A stretch of 64,000 nt of DNA from SCTG01 sp964384595 (GCA_964384595.1 CAYLLY010000001.1:1-64000); one strand, 5' to 3'. Shown: positions 1 to 9,404, numbered from the stretch's first letter. Program-made: numbers and translations. Notes: generated by a model from the letters alone, not told the origin.

Positions 1-187
1 CGCCGCCGTTCGCACGATACGCGAGGATCTCCGGCGGCGTCTGCGCTTCGTTGCCGGGGCAGAGCGGGCAGAGAGGCTGGGCCGGCATCGGGGGCAGCAC
101 CTGGCGGAAGTCGGTCGGCCGATGGGCCCGCTCGGTCGAGATGATCACCCAGCGGCCGACGATGGGATCGCGCCTCAGCTCAGGCAT
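1..187 (-). CDS. galT: Galactose-1-phosphate uridylyltransferase, N-terminal part (runs off the window start)
   Basis: Reading leftwards from an ATG at 187-185, 62 codons are visible before the window edge. The translation starts MPELRRDPIVGRWVIIST and continues with a CPLCPGNE motif and TPPEILAYR. These are the N-terminal hallmarks of GalT: the DPI.GRWVIIS.ER strand and the CxxC zinc-site cysteines followed by GNE.TP. GalT exchanges UMP between UDP-glucose and hexose-1-phosphates in the cytoplasm. The gene lies directly downstream of two GH57 glucan-active enzymes on the same strand, which suggests a glycogen or maltodextrin role rather than galactose catabolism as such. The active-site HPH motif lies outside the window. 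Confidence 0.85.
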   Translation of the reverse strand, partial: MPELRRDPIVGRWVIISTERAHRPTDFRQVLPPMPAQPLCPLCPGNEAQTPPEILAYRANGG

Positions 188-199
188 AAAGCCTCCCGA

Positions 200-279
200 A
201 AAATGGGGACAGTCCCCATTTTCCCGGCCCACTTATCAGTCGAGGACGCGAAAAGAATAAATGGGGACTGTCCCCATTT
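200..279. repeat. REP-like doublet: two inverted copies of a GGGGAC(A/T)GTCCCC palindrome
   Basis: Two palindromes sit between the GH57 stop (281) and the galT start (187). The first (200-222) has 11-bp arms, AAAATGGGGAC / GTCCCCATTTT, around a single A. The second (259-279) has 10-bp arms around a single T, so it is the inverted copy of the first. About 36 bp separate them. The doublet arrangement and location immediately after a stop codon resemble REP/BIME elements. They could also act as a processing or termination signal between GH57 and galT. Related palindromes occur at 18398-18424, 36234-36274 and 61688-61747. Confidence 0.75.
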
Positions 280-280
280 T

Positions 281-2422
281 TCACAGATCCGTGATCTCAA
301 GCTGCACCTCAATCCGTTCCACCGTGCCGGGCTGCAGCGTCAGCGGCCAGGAGGCCAACAGCGCGGAGCCTTGGTAGGTGCGCTCGGCCCCCTCCTCCGA
401 CTGTGACACAGTCTCGATGGGCATGTACCAGATATCCCCCGGCCGGTCAAGGCGCAGGGTCACGCGGAACCGGTTCCATTCATCCACCAATGCGAACCGG
501 TCCACCCCCGTGCAGCAGCCCCGCTCGCGCAACCGGATCCGGCCGGTCCCCGGCGCCTCATAATACCGCTGTGGGTCGTCGCCCGCCAGCAGCGTGAGAT
601 TCAGCTCCACCCCGAACCGGACGGCGAACGGCGCGGACGCACGGCTCTCCATCGCGTAGGCCACGGCGACCGCCGCGTCCCCTTCGCTCATCCGATAGAC
701 CTTGCGCACGGTGATCGGGCTCACCCGATCTTCAAGGGACACGGTCCCGCGGAAAAACAGCGGGACGGTCAGGGTCCCGTCTTTCGTGGCCGGGCCGGCT
801 TCTTCGATCCGATAGAGCCCCTGCACGCAATCTCCTCGTTCCTCGTCATCGATCCGGTCAAAGGCCTCGAACGACAGCCCCTGCGGCAGGAAACGGTCCA
901 GGAAGCTCAGCCGCCGGTGCCGATCGTAGGAGAGCGCCTGGTGCAGGTCCTGCTCCTTGACCTTCATCTGATCATGAATGGAGGCGGGCGCCCCGCCGGC
1001 CGAATCCTGGTGCAGAGCCGCCTCGGCCAGCTTCCGGTGGTACGCCTCCTCGCGGCGGGCGAGGACATCCGAGAGGTTGAACCGACGGGGGCGATAGTCC
1101 AGTTCGAGCAGGCTGCCTCCGCAGGCCGGCGCCAGACACAGGCCGAGCGTGCGCGTCGACACGAGCAACTCCTGGTGGCCGTCCTTGTCCAGGTCGGTCG
1201 CCCGGAGCTCGATCCACTGGCCGCCCTTGTGCGCGGCCGCGTCCACGTGATTTTCGGCCTCGATCAGATTCCGGTACGTTTCGTGCCGCAGGCAGTTCAG
1301 GTAGAGCCCCCCGAAGAGCCCGTGCCAGTAGGCATCGTTGCCCTGCGCGCGCCAGACCAGCCTGGTGGCGGCGTGGACCCCGGCTCCCGGCGGGAAGACC
1401 CGCGCGACGCGCTCGCTCACGTCCAGCATCCGCTTGTGCATGTGGTTGGCTTCCGGGTACTTGAGCAGGAAGCCGTCCCAGAACCCGCCGCGCAGGAACG
1501 GGCGGTAGGCGGCCAGCTTGCCTGCGCGCTCCAGTTCGACGCGCCGATCCTCCAAGGCCTTTGCCGCATCGGTCGGCAAGGCCCATTCCATCAGCTCATC
1601 ATAGGAGGCCGACGGCAGGTAGACGCGGCCCGTCGGGGGATGCGCGTCCAGGTATTCGCTGAACGTCTGCAGGCGGAGCCACTCGGCATTCCGCTCGAGC
1701 AGACCAAAGAGCCGCTCCAGGTAACGCTCCTCGAACACCCATTGATGGGTGCCCGGCCAGAGCCCGAACTTCTCCCCGTCGTCGGCGTAGGTGACCGCCG
1801 CCCCCGGGCCACGCTCCCCCAGCCGCGCGAGGAAGGCGATCACTTCCTCCGGCACGCGAAACGGAATCAGGTAGCGCAGGTCCTTGCTGATCGGGAAGAT
1901 CGCCAGCGGGTGGCCTTCCTTCTCGGTCAGGTAATAGCCCGTCAGCGCGTCGGCGTCCAGCCCTGCATGCATGAAGTGCGAGTCATCGAGAATCGTGTAG
2001 CGGAGCCCCGTCGGCGCCAGCTTCTTGGGCAGCCCTCCGTCCCAGGCGCGTTCGGCCAGCCAGAGTCCGCTGGGGACCGCGCCGAGCCGGTCATGCAGCC
2101 GTTGCGAGAGAAGCGCAACCTGGCCCACCGCGTCGCGGTCCGGAATCACGGACAGGATCGGCTCGTAAAACCCGCCGCCGAGCATCTCGACCTGATTGGC
2201 CGCCACGAGCTTCGCGAGGCGATCCAGAAACCCCGGCTCTTCCGTCTCGAACCAGTCCAGCAACGGGCCCGTGTAGTGCAAGGTCAGCCGGACGCGCGGG
2301 TGCCCTTCCAGCAGGTCGAGGAAGGGACGGTAGCAGCGGTCATAGGCCATGCGGAACACATGGCCGAAATTCCCCACCGGCTGGTGGCTGTGAATGCCGA
2401 GGAGCAGCGTCACCTGATGCAT
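281..2422 (-). CDS. GH57 4-alpha-glucanotransferase / alpha-amylase type enzyme
   Basis: 713 residues. The family 57 conserved regions are present in order: HSHQP (residues 11-15), GGGFYEPIL (82-90), WLAERAWDGG (121-130) with the expected nucleophile Glu124, and TYADDGEKFG (211-220) with acid/base Asp214. Positions and overall architecture (barrel followed by an all-beta C-terminal half, DUF1925/DUF1926-like) match the 4-alpha-glucanotransferase of Thermococcus litoralis type. It would transfer or hydrolyse alpha-1,4-glucan chains in the cytoplasm. The start is 1 bp after the upstream GH57 stop (2424-2426), so the two genes are translationally linked. Amylase versus transferase activity cannot be decided from the sequence. 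Confidence 0.88.
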   Translation of the reverse strand: MHQVTLLLGIHSHQPVGNFGHVFRMAYDRCYRPFLDLLEGHPRVRLTLHYTGPLLDWFETEEPGFLDRLAKLVAANQVEMLGGGFYEPILSVIPDRDAVGQVALLSQRLHDRLGAVPSGLWLAERAWDGGLPKKLAPTGLRYTILDDSHFMHAGLDADALTGYYLTEKEGHPLAIFPISKDLRYLIPFRVPEEVIAFLARLGERGPGAAVTYADDGEKFGLWPGTHQWVFEERYLERLFGLLERNAEWLRLQTFSEYLDAHPPTGRVYLPSASYDELMEWALPTDAAKALEDRRVELERAGKLAAYRPFLRGGFWDGFLLKYPEANHMHKRMLDVSERVARVFPPGAGVHAATRLVWRAQGNDAYWHGLFGGLYLNCLRHETYRNLIEAENHVDAAAHKGGQWIELRATDLDKDGHQELLVSTRTLGLCLAPACGGSLLELDYRPRRFNLSDVLARREEAYHRKLAEAALHQDSAGGAPASIHDQMKVKEQDLHQALSYDRHRRLSFLDRFLPQGLSFEAFDRIDDEERGDCVQGLYRIEEAGPATKDGTLTVPLFFRGTVSLEDRVSPITVRKVYRMSEGDAAVAVAYAMESRASAPFAVRFGVELNLTLLAGDDPQRYYEAPGTGRIRLRERGCCTGVDRFALVDEWNRFRVTLRLDRPGDIWYMPIETVSQSEEGAERTYQGSALLASWPLTLQPGTVERIEVQLEITDL

Positions 2423-2423
2423 A

Positions 2424-4604
2424 TCAGACCTTCCACATCGCGCCTTCGAACGTCTGGTCGGGAACGGTAAAGGCCAGCGGCCGGTGATGGGGAATGCGGT
2501 CGAGCTCCAGGTCGCCCCGCACGACCGTGACCACGAATTGGACCCGCATGCCGGTCTGCAGGCCCAGTTCCTTGAACGGCACGGCCAGCTCGATGACTTT
2601 CTTGCGACGGATGGTGTCGAAAGAGCGCGCCGGCTCGAAGGCGGTCCCGTCCGGACTCAGCCGGAGCGTGAACTGCGGCGGATCGGGTAGGTCGAGACGG
2701 AAGACCAGCTTGGCCGGTCTCGGCTCGAGGAAATGCACGTGCACGTCGGCGGGCCCGCCGCCGTCCGTCTCCGCGGGCGGGAGCGGATCAAGCCGCAGAT
2801 AAAACTGCTCCAGGCTGAACCCGAAGTAGACGCGGCTGAAGTGCTCCCGCCGGTTGTGCATCGAGCTGAGCGGTGGGCGCCCGTTCACATAGCCCGCGCC
2901 CTGCCATTCATAGAAATCCGTCACGATGCCGTCGAGAGCCGGCGCGATCAAGGCGCTGGGCTCGCGAACGTCCATCTTGGCGGTCTGCCGCAACACCGGG
3001 ACCTTCAGGAATTCCGGGACCTCCGCGCCGACCAGCCGGTACACGTTCGCCAGGTGCAGCCGGAAGATCTGGTCGAACAGCGCCTTGTGATCGGTGTCGA
3101 ACTCGTCCCCGTACCACCAGAACCAGTCGCTCCCCTCGGCCGCATAGAGCTCGTCCCAGGCCGCCCGCAGCGCGGTGGCCGGCACTTCCCCGGTCGCTTC
3201 GCGCGTGCGCAGGAACCGGCGGGTCTTTCCCACCCGGTCCCACGCATCGTTGTCTTCGACGTGGCCCAGCCAGATCTTCAGATCGGCGTTGATCCAGGAG
3301 CCGGTATGCAGCCGCTCCAGCCGCGCGGCGGGCGGATGCTCTTCGAGCTCCCGCCCGGGGGTCACGGATTGGAACCGCACGCCGTTGCCGCCGCCCGCCG
3401 CCAGCGACGCATAGAGCCCTCGCAGAAAGCCCTCGCCTCCGTCGGAGTAGTGCTCCCAGGGATTTTCTCCGTCCAGGATGACCGGCACCACCGGACGCGT
3501 CTCGGTCGAGCGGTCGGCGATGGCCTGCAGGCGGCAACAAAAATCCGCGACCGACGCGTCCGGCGGGTTCCTGGAATAGGTGAAGCCGACCGCGTCCGAC
3601 AGATCGCGATCCCGAAACAGGAGCGCGACGTCTCCGCCGTCAATCTCAACTCGATAGGGCCGATAGAGCATGGCGTCACGCTCCCAGCGATCGACGGAGC
3701 GCGCCAGGACGCCCTCGTCCGTGGCCGCCCAGCGGACGCCCAGCTTCGTCAGGATCGGGACCAGCTCAGGGCAGACGGACCCCTCCGAGGGCCAGAGCCC
3801 GACGGGGCGCCGCCCGAACAGCGTTTCGTGGAACTCGAGCGCCCGGCGGATCTGGGCCTCGGCATCCTCCGGATGCGCGAACCGCTGCGGCAGGGCCGAA
3901 TCGGGCCGGGAGCGGCGGGCCGAGTCGGTGTCGATCAGGAGCGGCAAGATCGGATGAAAGAACGGCGTCGTGGTCAGCTCGATCTGCCCCCGTTCCTGCA
4001 AACGCCGGTACAGCGGAATGATTCCGTTGAGGATCTCCCGCTGCGCCGCCAGCACGCACTGCTTGTCGGACTCCGAGAACTGACGCCCCTTGGCGACCAG
4101 TTCCCGCAACTGCGGAAAGCGCGCCAGCGCGCGGTGACCGCACCAGGCCAGATTGTGCCACACCTGAAGATCGAGCAGGTCCTGCGCCGAAAACCGGGAG
4201 GCGATCCGGGGCCACTCCTCGTCGCGCGGATGCGCGCCCCGCTGGATCAGGAGCCCGTAGTACCGGTCGTGCGGGCGGACCATCGTGTCCCAGTTGGCGC
4301 TGAAAAAGTGGCGCAGGATGAAGAAGCGCTCAGTCTCGCTCAGGTCGGCCGCCGGGCGCGACGCGTGCGTCCAAAAGACGTCCGTCACCGTCCCGTTTGC
4401 CAGTTCCCGCAGTTGGCAGAGGAGCGACGGCGTGAGGTTCACCGTGACCCGCGCGTCCGGATGCTCCTCGAGGAGCACGCCCATGTCGTAATAACCCTTT
4501 ACGGCATGCAGTCGCACCCAGGGCAGCGGCGCGGACTGCGTCAAGGGGTCGGTATAAGAGGGCTGGTGCAGGTGCCAGAGTATCGCGACGGCCACAGTCT
4601 TCAT
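2424..4604 (-). CDS. GH57 glycoside hydrolase (amylase/branching-type)
   Basis: 726 residues from the ATG at 4604. Family 57 signatures: WHLHQP (residues 10-15), a GLWPSEGSV block carrying the nucleophile Glu and followed by WAATDEGVL, and a VILDGENPWEHY block carrying the catalytic Asp. The C-terminal 150 residues look like a beta-sandwich. This is the subfamily often found beside glycogen metabolism genes. A GTG three codons upstream (4613) is possible, but the -10 element TAGGGT at 4612-4617 overlaps that codon, so the ATG is preferred and the transcript would be leaderless. It is the first gene of a GH57-GH57-galT operon. Confidence 0.87.
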   Translation of the reverse strand: MKTVAVAILWHLHQPSYTDPLTQSAPLPWVRLHAVKGYYDMGVLLEEHPDARVTVNLTPSLLCQLRELANGTVTDVFWTHASRPAADLSETERFFILRHFFSANWDTMVRPHDRYYGLLIQRGAHPRDEEWPRIASRFSAQDLLDLQVWHNLAWCGHRALARFPQLRELVAKGRQFSESDKQCVLAAQREILNGIIPLYRRLQERGQIELTTTPFFHPILPLLIDTDSARRSRPDSALPQRFAHPEDAEAQIRRALEFHETLFGRRPVGLWPSEGSVCPELVPILTKLGVRWAATDEGVLARSVDRWERDAMLYRPYRVEIDGGDVALLFRDRDLSDAVGFTYSRNPPDASVADFCCRLQAIADRSTETRPVVPVILDGENPWEHYSDGGEGFLRGLYASLAAGGGNGVRFQSVTPGRELEEHPPAARLERLHTGSWINADLKIWLGHVEDNDAWDRVGKTRRFLRTREATGEVPATALRAAWDELYAAEGSDWFWWYGDEFDTDHKALFDQIFRLHLANVYRLVGAEVPEFLKVPVLRQTAKMDVREPSALIAPALDGIVTDFYEWQGAGYVNGRPPLSSMHNRREHFSRVYFGFSLEQFYLRLDPLPPAETDGGGPADVHVHFLEPRPAKLVFRLDLPDPPQFTLRLSPDGTAFEPARSFDTIRRKKVIELAVPFKELGLQTGMRVQFVVTVVRGDLELDRIPHHRPLAFTVPDQTFEGAMWKV

Positions 4605-4611
4605 CTGGTGC

Positions 4612-4641
4612 ACCCTATCACCCCGCTCGGAGGGGGGTCAA
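4612..4641 (-). promoter_or_regulatory. Sigma-70-like promoter of the GH57 operon, leaderless configuration
   Basis: On the minus strand, TTGACC (4641-4636) is followed after 18 bp by an extended -10, TGATAGGGT (hexamer 4617-4612). The ATG at 4604 lies 7 nt after the hexamer, so the predicted start of transcription falls on or next to the start codon. No Shine-Dalgarno sequence is possible in that space. The -35 matches 5 of 6 consensus bases and the -10 three of six plus the TGn extension. Confidence 0.5.
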
Positions 4642-4799
4642 GAAAGGGGGGCTGGTGGTGCATCTCACGCTCCCGGTGGTTTAATTGAACTGATGGGGGG
4701 GTGGCGAAAGCGGAACCACCCGTATTAACATAAAAAATCATGGCTCAACTATGGCACTGGGTTTGCTTTGTCAAGTGTCATAGGAGTGAGGTAGTTGAT

Positions 4800-4982
4800 A
4801 TGTCAAACTGGGGTTTCTGGGGATATGTGGGAATCGTAGCCAGTCTGGTGGTGATGCTGGCAATGGCCCTGTTCTTTCTGGCCTTCACATACAGGACATC
4901 CGATACACGCGAGAAGGCTCAGACAGCAGCGCAAGGACAGCGTCCCGAAGGGCCCACGACCGACACCAAACGCGCGGCCTGA
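4800..4982 (+). CDS. Small single-pass membrane protein
   Basis: 60 residues starting MSNWGFWGYVG, with one strongly hydrophobic segment at about residues 7-29 and a charged, Gln/Ala/Pro-rich cytoplasmic-type tail. The ATG at 4800 is chosen over an in-frame upstream ATG (4740) because the hydrophobic segment then begins the protein and a GAGTGAGG stretch lies about 7 nt upstream. It precedes the sensor kinase at 5032 by about 50 bp and could be cotranscribed. The size and topology recall small accessory subunits, but no family is recognised. Confidence 0.6.
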   Translation: MSNWGFWGYVGIVASLVVMLAMALFFLAFTYRTSDTREKAQTAAQGQRPEGPTTDTKRAA

Positions 4983-5031
4983 TTTCCTGTATCCGTAACG
5001 ATATCCTGAGCCCTGCCGGCGAGGCGCCTCC

Positions 5032-7287
5032 GTGGCATGCGCGGGGAACCGAATCAGCCTTCAGCGCTTGATCACGCTGTCCATCCTTCTCATCGGCTTG
5101 CTCTCAGGGGCCCTCGGCCTCGGATACGCGTACTGGCACGCCAAGGAGACCCGCCGCACCACCATCGGACTCTACTTCCAGGAACTGGCCCGCCACGGCG
5201 CGGACAAGGTCGCCCTGGTGTTGGCGCGAGAGATCGAATGGGTGGAGCGGCTGGGCGCGATTCCCGAAGTCCGCGAGTCCGTCAGGCAGGGAGTGCGGCT
5301 GGCGCTGGACAAGCCGCAGTTCCAACGCTGGCGGGAGGAGCAGCGGCGCTATTTCCTGTCGTTGGTCATCGTGGACCGCCAGGGCCACCTGATCGGGGGA
5401 GCGACGAGCGATACCACTCACGCCCATTACGCGCAGCAGCCCTGGTGGCCGATCGTGTTTGATCGGGCACGTCCCTGGGCAAGCGATCTCCTCCTGGACG
5501 AGAAAGGCCGGGGCTATTGGGAAGTGGCGGTGCCGATCTCAGACGGTGGAGCCGTCCTCGGCGCGCTCAAGGTCGCGATCGGAACGGACGAACTGTTCGC
5601 GCCGGTCCTGCGTACCGCCATCGGACGGACGGGCCATGTCATGTTGTTGGAAGAGAGCGGCCGGGTGCTGTTCTGCCCGGTCCTTCCCCCCGGTATGCAC
5701 ACGAAGACGGACGTACCTCTGGAAAGCTCCGCGCAATCCGGGTCGGCCTGGGCGGAGGTCCAGGACGATACGCACGGCAGCCGGGGCGGCATTGTCGGAA
5801 TCTCGCCCGTCACACTGCCGGCTCCCATCGCGCATGAACGTCGCTGGCACATCCTCGTCCGCCAGGACCCGGAAGAGATCTACGAGCCGGCGCGGATTCT
5901 CTTGTGGAAACTGGCGGGCTTCTGGACCGCGGCGATCGGGCTCATCGTCCTGTTCGGGTCGAGGCTCGCCCATCGGATCGTTCGCCCTCTCGAAGCCCTG
6001 GTCGAGCGCGCGCGCCTGCTGGGTGAGGGCCGTCACGTGCAACGCCTTGCATACGGTGGAAGCGCGGCGAGCACGGAGATCGAGACGCTGGTGACCGGTT
6101 TCAACCGGCTGGCGACGCAACTAGAGGCGGCTTCACGTGAGACCCAGCGTTACGTGAACGAATTGGAGAAAGCGAACCGCGAACTGATGACCTCCGAGCA
6201 ACACTACCGGATGCTCTGGGACCATGCCGTCGATTCGAAGCTGATCGTGGATCGTGGGGGATGCGTGCGGGCCATGAACCGGCGCGCCGAGGTCAAGCTG
6301 GGCCACCGAGAGGAGGAGGTCATCGGCGCCGCGGCGGCCGATCTCTTCGCAGAGCAGGACCGGTCGTCCTTCCGGACACTGCTCCGGGAGGTGCTGGCCA
6401 CCGGAAAAGAAGCAGCGACCGCCGAAATGCATGTTCCAACGGCAGCCGGGTTCGCACTCGCGATGGATCTGAATATGGTCCCCATCGAGAAAGCCGGAAG
6501 CCATTCGGAAGTCCTGCTCCAGCTCAGTGATATCACGGAAAAAAAGCAACTTGCGCAGCAGCTCCTCCGTTCCGAGCGCCTGGCTTCGCTGAGCCAGTTC
6601 GCCTCGATGTTCGCGCATGACATCCGGAATCCGCTCGCCGGGATCAAGAAGACCCTGGAGCTGCTCGGCCACCGGAGAGAACTCCAGGCGGAGCCGGTGG
6701 GGCGCCTTTTCGGGGACCTCCAGTTCACAACCGAATTGCTGCTCGGGATGATCAATGACATGCTCGATGTCTACCAGGAAAGCTACTCCGGTCTGCCGCT
6801 CGTCTCCTCGACCTTCTCGGCGACCACCTTGCTGCAGGAAGTGGCCCACCTCTTCAAGTCGGAAGCCGAAGCAAAGGGGGTCACCATTCGGGTGGAGCCG
6901 CCGCAGGAAGATGTGCTGGTCACCGGCGATCGGCGCCGGCTCCAACGGGTCGGGATCAATCTCCTGCACAACGCGCTGAAGTACTCGCCGCCGAGCGGTG
7001 TCGTCACTCTGTCGGCCCGCCTGTCGCAATCCGCGCTCCTCATCCAGGTGGAGGACGAAGGCCAGGGCGTGGACCCGGCTGAGCTTCCGCACATCTTTGA
7101 AATGTTCCACCGGAAAAAAGACGGCCACGATCTTCGCATCGGACGAGGTCTCGGGCTGCATTTCTGCCGACTCGTGGTAGAGGCCCACCATGGCCGCATC
7201 TGGGCGGCCAACCGGCCGCGAGGCGGCGCGGTATTCGCGGTCGTGCTGCCCCTGAACGGAGGCGATGAGTGCCGATCAAGCTCGTAA
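5032..7287 (+). CDS. Membrane sensor histidine kinase (dCache-HAMP-PAS-HisKA-HATPase)
   Basis: 751 residues from a GTG start. TM1 is at about 13-34, followed by a periplasmic double-Cache-like domain (about 40-285), TM2 (about 289-312), HAMP, a PAS domain (about 390-500), HisKA with SMFAHDIRNPL (phospho-acceptor His529) and an HATPase domain with the N box NLLHNALKYS, a DEGQGVD box and GRGLGLHFC. The periplasmic domain carries a short motif, FCPVLPPGMH, that recurs as ICPVLPPTAH in the kinase at 57083. The 3' end overlaps the response regulator start by 19 bp, so they form a two-component pair. The stimulus is unknown. Confidence 0.85.
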   Translation: MACAGNRISLQRLITLSILLIGLLSGALGLGYAYWHAKETRRTTIGLYFQELARHGADKVALVLAREIEWVERLGAIPEVRESVRQGVRLALDKPQFQRWREEQRRYFLSLVIVDRQGHLIGGATSDTTHAHYAQQPWWPIVFDRARPWASDLLLDEKGRGYWEVAVPISDGGAVLGALKVAIGTDELFAPVLRTAIGRTGHVMLLEESGRVLFCPVLPPGMHTKTDVPLESSAQSGSAWAEVQDDTHGSRGGIVGISPVTLPAPIAHERRWHILVRQDPEEIYEPARILLWKLAGFWTAAIGLIVLFGSRLAHRIVRPLEALVERARLLGEGRHVQRLAYGGSAASTEIETLVTGFNRLATQLEAASRETQRYVNELEKANRELMTSEQHYRMLWDHAVDSKLIVDRGGCVRAMNRRAEVKLGHREEEVIGAAAADLFAEQDRSSFRTLLREVLATGKEAATAEMHVPTAAGFALAMDLNMVPIEKAGSHSEVLLQLSDITEKKQLAQQLLRSERLASLSQFASMFAHDIRNPLAGIKKTLELLGHRRELQAEPVGRLFGDLQFTTELLLGMINDMLDVYQESYSGLPLVSSTFSATTLLQEVAHLFKSEAEAKGVTIRVEPPQEDVLVTGDRRRLQRVGINLLHNALKYSPPSGVVTLSARLSQSALLIQVEDEGQGVDPAELPHIFEMFHRKKDGHDLRIGRGLGLHFCRLVVEAHHGRIWAANRPRGGAVFAVVLPLNGGDECRSSS

Positions 7288-7919
7288 TCGCCGAAGACCA
7301 GCGGCTCTTCCGGGAGAGCTTACGGCTGCTGCTGGAGCAGGAGTCCGACCTCAAGGTCGTCGGTGAAGCCACTGACGGGCAGGAAGCCTTCAGCGTCGTC
7401 ACCAAAGCGAAGCCGGATATCGTGTTGATGGATGTCGACATGCCGAAGCTCGACGGGGTCACGGCCACCCGCTTGATCCGCGAACGCCTGCCGGAGGTCA
7501 AGGTGCTCATGTTGTCGGTCCATGATGATGACCTTCGGATTGTGGCTGCGGTGCAAGCCGGAGCCTGCGGGTACATCCTGAAGGACGCCGACCACAAGGA
7601 GTTCTTGCATATCATCCGGGGAACCTACCTGGGCGAGCCCGTCGCCTCGCCGTTCCTCGCCGACCGCCTGGCACGCAAAGCCGCGCACGCCCCGGACCCG
7701 GACCACGATGGGAGCCTGGCCGCGCTCACCGAGCGGGAGCATGAGATCCTGGCATCCGCCGCCGCCGGGCTCGGCAACAAGGAGATCGCCGACCGGTTGT
7801 GCGTCTCACTGGATACCGTCAAAACCCACCTGCACCACATCTATCGCAAGCTCAGCGTTGGCAGACGAGTCGAAGCGGTCCTCCTCTATCTGAAGGCCAA
7901 GGAAACCCACCTCAGTTAG
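7269..7919 (+). CDS. NarL/FixJ-family response regulator
   Basis: 216 residues from a GTG inside the 3' end of the kinase gene. The receiver domain (1-120) has the acidic pair Glu9/Asp10 and the phospho-acceptor Asp55 in IVLMDVDMPKLDG. The C-terminal LuxR-type helix-turn-helix (about 147-211) contains LTEREHEIL and NKEIADRLCVSLDTVKTH. It is the cognate DNA-binding partner of the kinase at 5032. Its targets are not evident; the secreted protein at 8046 lies next downstream. Confidence 0.9.
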   Translation: MPIKLVIAEDQRLFRESLRLLLEQESDLKVVGEATDGQEAFSVVTKAKPDIVLMDVDMPKLDGVTATRLIRERLPEVKVLMLSVHDDDLRIVAAVQAGACGYILKDADHKEFLHIIRGTYLGEPVASPFLADRLARKAAHAPDPDHDGSLAALTEREHEILASAAAGLGNKEIADRLCVSLDTVKTHLHHIYRKLSVGRRVEAVLLYLKAKETHLS

Positions 7920-7923
7920 TCCT

Positions 7924-7945
7924 TCCTCACCTGAAAGGTGGAGGA
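7924..7945 (+). other. Short hairpin after the response regulator gene
   Basis: TCCTCACCT / AGGTGGAGGA pair through nine base pairs with one bulged G and a GAA loop. It lies just after the stop codon at 7919. There is no T tract downstream on the plus strand, so it is only a weak terminator candidate and may instead be a processing or stability hairpin. Confidence 0.35.
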
Positions 7946-8045
7946 AAAATCCATCCGTCAGGCGATAGCCCGGCTCGTTTCTCCTCCGTACACTCAGTGT
8001 CATCTTTTACTTTTCCGCCAACACGCATAGAAAAGGAGGCTGACC

Positions 8046-8432
8046 ATGAAACGGATTTTAATTGGGGTATTCATCATGCTGCTCGCCGCCGGCGCAGGAG
8101 GGCTCCTCACGTTCGGCGCCGCGCAGGCGCAGACGCAAGGCGCCTGGTGCGACGAGATCCTGAACTCGGTCGCGTTCTACAAGTCCCTTTACCCGGCCTC
8201 CAATTGGGAGCCTTACAAGGAAAAGCTGATCTTAGTTCGGGAGGCCTTGGGCAAAGGCGATAAGCGCGCCGTCAAGACCGAGATGGGCAAGTTCTTCACC
8301 ATGCTGCGCAAGCGGGACCATGGTATTCATGACGTCGGCGCGGACGAACTGTTGAACTTCGCCGCGATGGTGACGCCGATCCAGGAATACGGGATCTCGG
8401 TTCCGCCCCCGGCGGCCATCACGGGCCAGTAA
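8046..8432 (+). CDS. Small secreted protein of unknown function
   Basis: 128 residues with an N-terminal signal peptide (MKRILIGV, a hydrophobic stretch, then FGAAQAQT with a likely cleavage after AQA). The mature part of about 100 residues is helix-rich, with a single Cys early (GAWCDEIL) and a basic Lys/Arg central region. An AAAAGGAGG Shine-Dalgarno lies about 7 nt before the ATG. No family is recognised. A strong terminator follows at 8461, so it is probably a single-gene or RR-linked transcript. Confidence 0.75.
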   Translation: MKRILIGVFIMLLAAGAGGLLTFGAAQAQTQGAWCDEILNSVAFYKSLYPASNWEPYKEKLILVREALGKGDKRAVKTEMGKFFTMLRKRDHGIHDVGADELLNFAAMVTPIQEYGISVPPPAAITGQ

Positions 8433-8460
8433 CCGACGCAGCCACGACCTGAAGACTCAC

Positions 8461-8504
8461 CCGCCGGGACCCAGGTTCTATTCTGGCGTCCCGGCGGTTT
8501 CTTT
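8461..8504 (+). terminator. Rho-independent terminator after the 8046 gene
   Basis: CCGCCGGGAC (8461-8470) pairs perfectly with GTCCCGGCGG (8488-8497). An inner CCAG/CTGG pair extends the stem, and TTTCTTT follows. It would end the transcript of the small secreted protein. Confidence 0.75.
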
Positions 8505-8612
8505 GATCACCTGCCTTCGCCTCCTTGCCTTGACGCCATCCACAACCGGCAGTACCATCGGTGCAATCGAGACTCATGCGCTCGATGGCGAGCCGGCGGG
8601 GTTGCGAACAGG

Positions 8613-9404
8613 GTGTCCACCATGGTCCGTGCGTTTCGCTGGGTCTTTCCGGCGCTCCTGCTCGCCGCCGGCACGGCGTGGAGCGAACCTGCGCGCATCA
8701 GCGACAAACCTTCTGAGCCCGGCCCGCCGCTTCAAACCCTCATCGCACTGGAGAACACCGCACGCCTGCTCGCGATTCTGCTCGACTCCGGCCGGTATGT
8801 GATCAACGAAAACCAGGACTTGCTCGATGACCCGGACAAGGGGGAGAAGGGGTTCTCGCCCGAGGTGTTCGAGCAGCAGCTTATCGAAGTGTTTCGCAGC
8901 CGTTCCGGAGTTGATCTGAGGGATCTCAGTTCGGCTCGTGTCCCAAAGGGTGCGAAGAAGTTGCTTCACGTCCTGGTTGCAGTGAGCAAGCAGGTGGTGG
9001 CGGAGGCCCAACCGACGATCAACCGCCGGGGGGTGGGGTTCAAAGGGTTTATTCCGGCGGTGTTCGGGGCTCGCGTGGCCGGCCGCTTTACCGAGGCGAC
9101 GGGAGTGCGACTCAAACAGACTGCGCTGGTGCCGCGCAATCCGGCGAACGTGCCGGACCTGTTCGAGAAAGCCGCTCTGCGGGAGTTCGCCGATCCCTCC
9201 CATCCACGGGAAAAAGTGATCAGCGAGGTGACCGCCAAGAGCAAGTCCCTACGGCTCATGTTCCCGCTCTACGCCACACGGCAGTGTCTGAACTGCCACG
9301 GGGAACCGAAAGGGGAGCTTGACAAAAGCGGCTATCCACGAGAAGGTCTTCATCTGGGGCAGAATGCCGGAGCAATCAGCGTGGTCATTCCGATCCAGCG
9401 ATGA
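8613..9404 (+). CDS. Secreted DUF3365-type protein with a c-type heme motif
   Basis: 263 residues from a GTG (an ATG at 8622 is an alternative). The signal peptide ends near TAWSEP. The C-terminal part contains a single CLNCHGEP (CxxCH) motif typical of covalent heme c, in the context LYATRQCLNCHGEPKGELD, and the layout matches the DUF3365 / Tll0287-like sensor fold. It would be a periplasmic mono-heme protein, perhaps a redox or gas sensor. The stop codon overlaps the next start (ATGA at 9401-9404), so it is translationally coupled to the trypsin-FGE fusion. Confidence 0.8.
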   Translation: MSTMVRAFRWVFPALLLAAGTAWSEPARISDKPSEPGPPLQTLIALENTARLLAILLDSGRYVINENQDLLDDPDKGEKGFSPEVFEQQLIEVFRSRSGVDLRDLSSARVPKGAKKLLHVLVAVSKQVVAEAQPTINRRGVGFKGFIPAVFGARVAGRFTEATGVRLKQTALVPRNPANVPDLFEKAALREFADPSHPREKVISEVTAKSKSLRLMFPLYATRQCLNCHGEPKGELDKSGYPREGLHLGQNAGAISVVIPIQR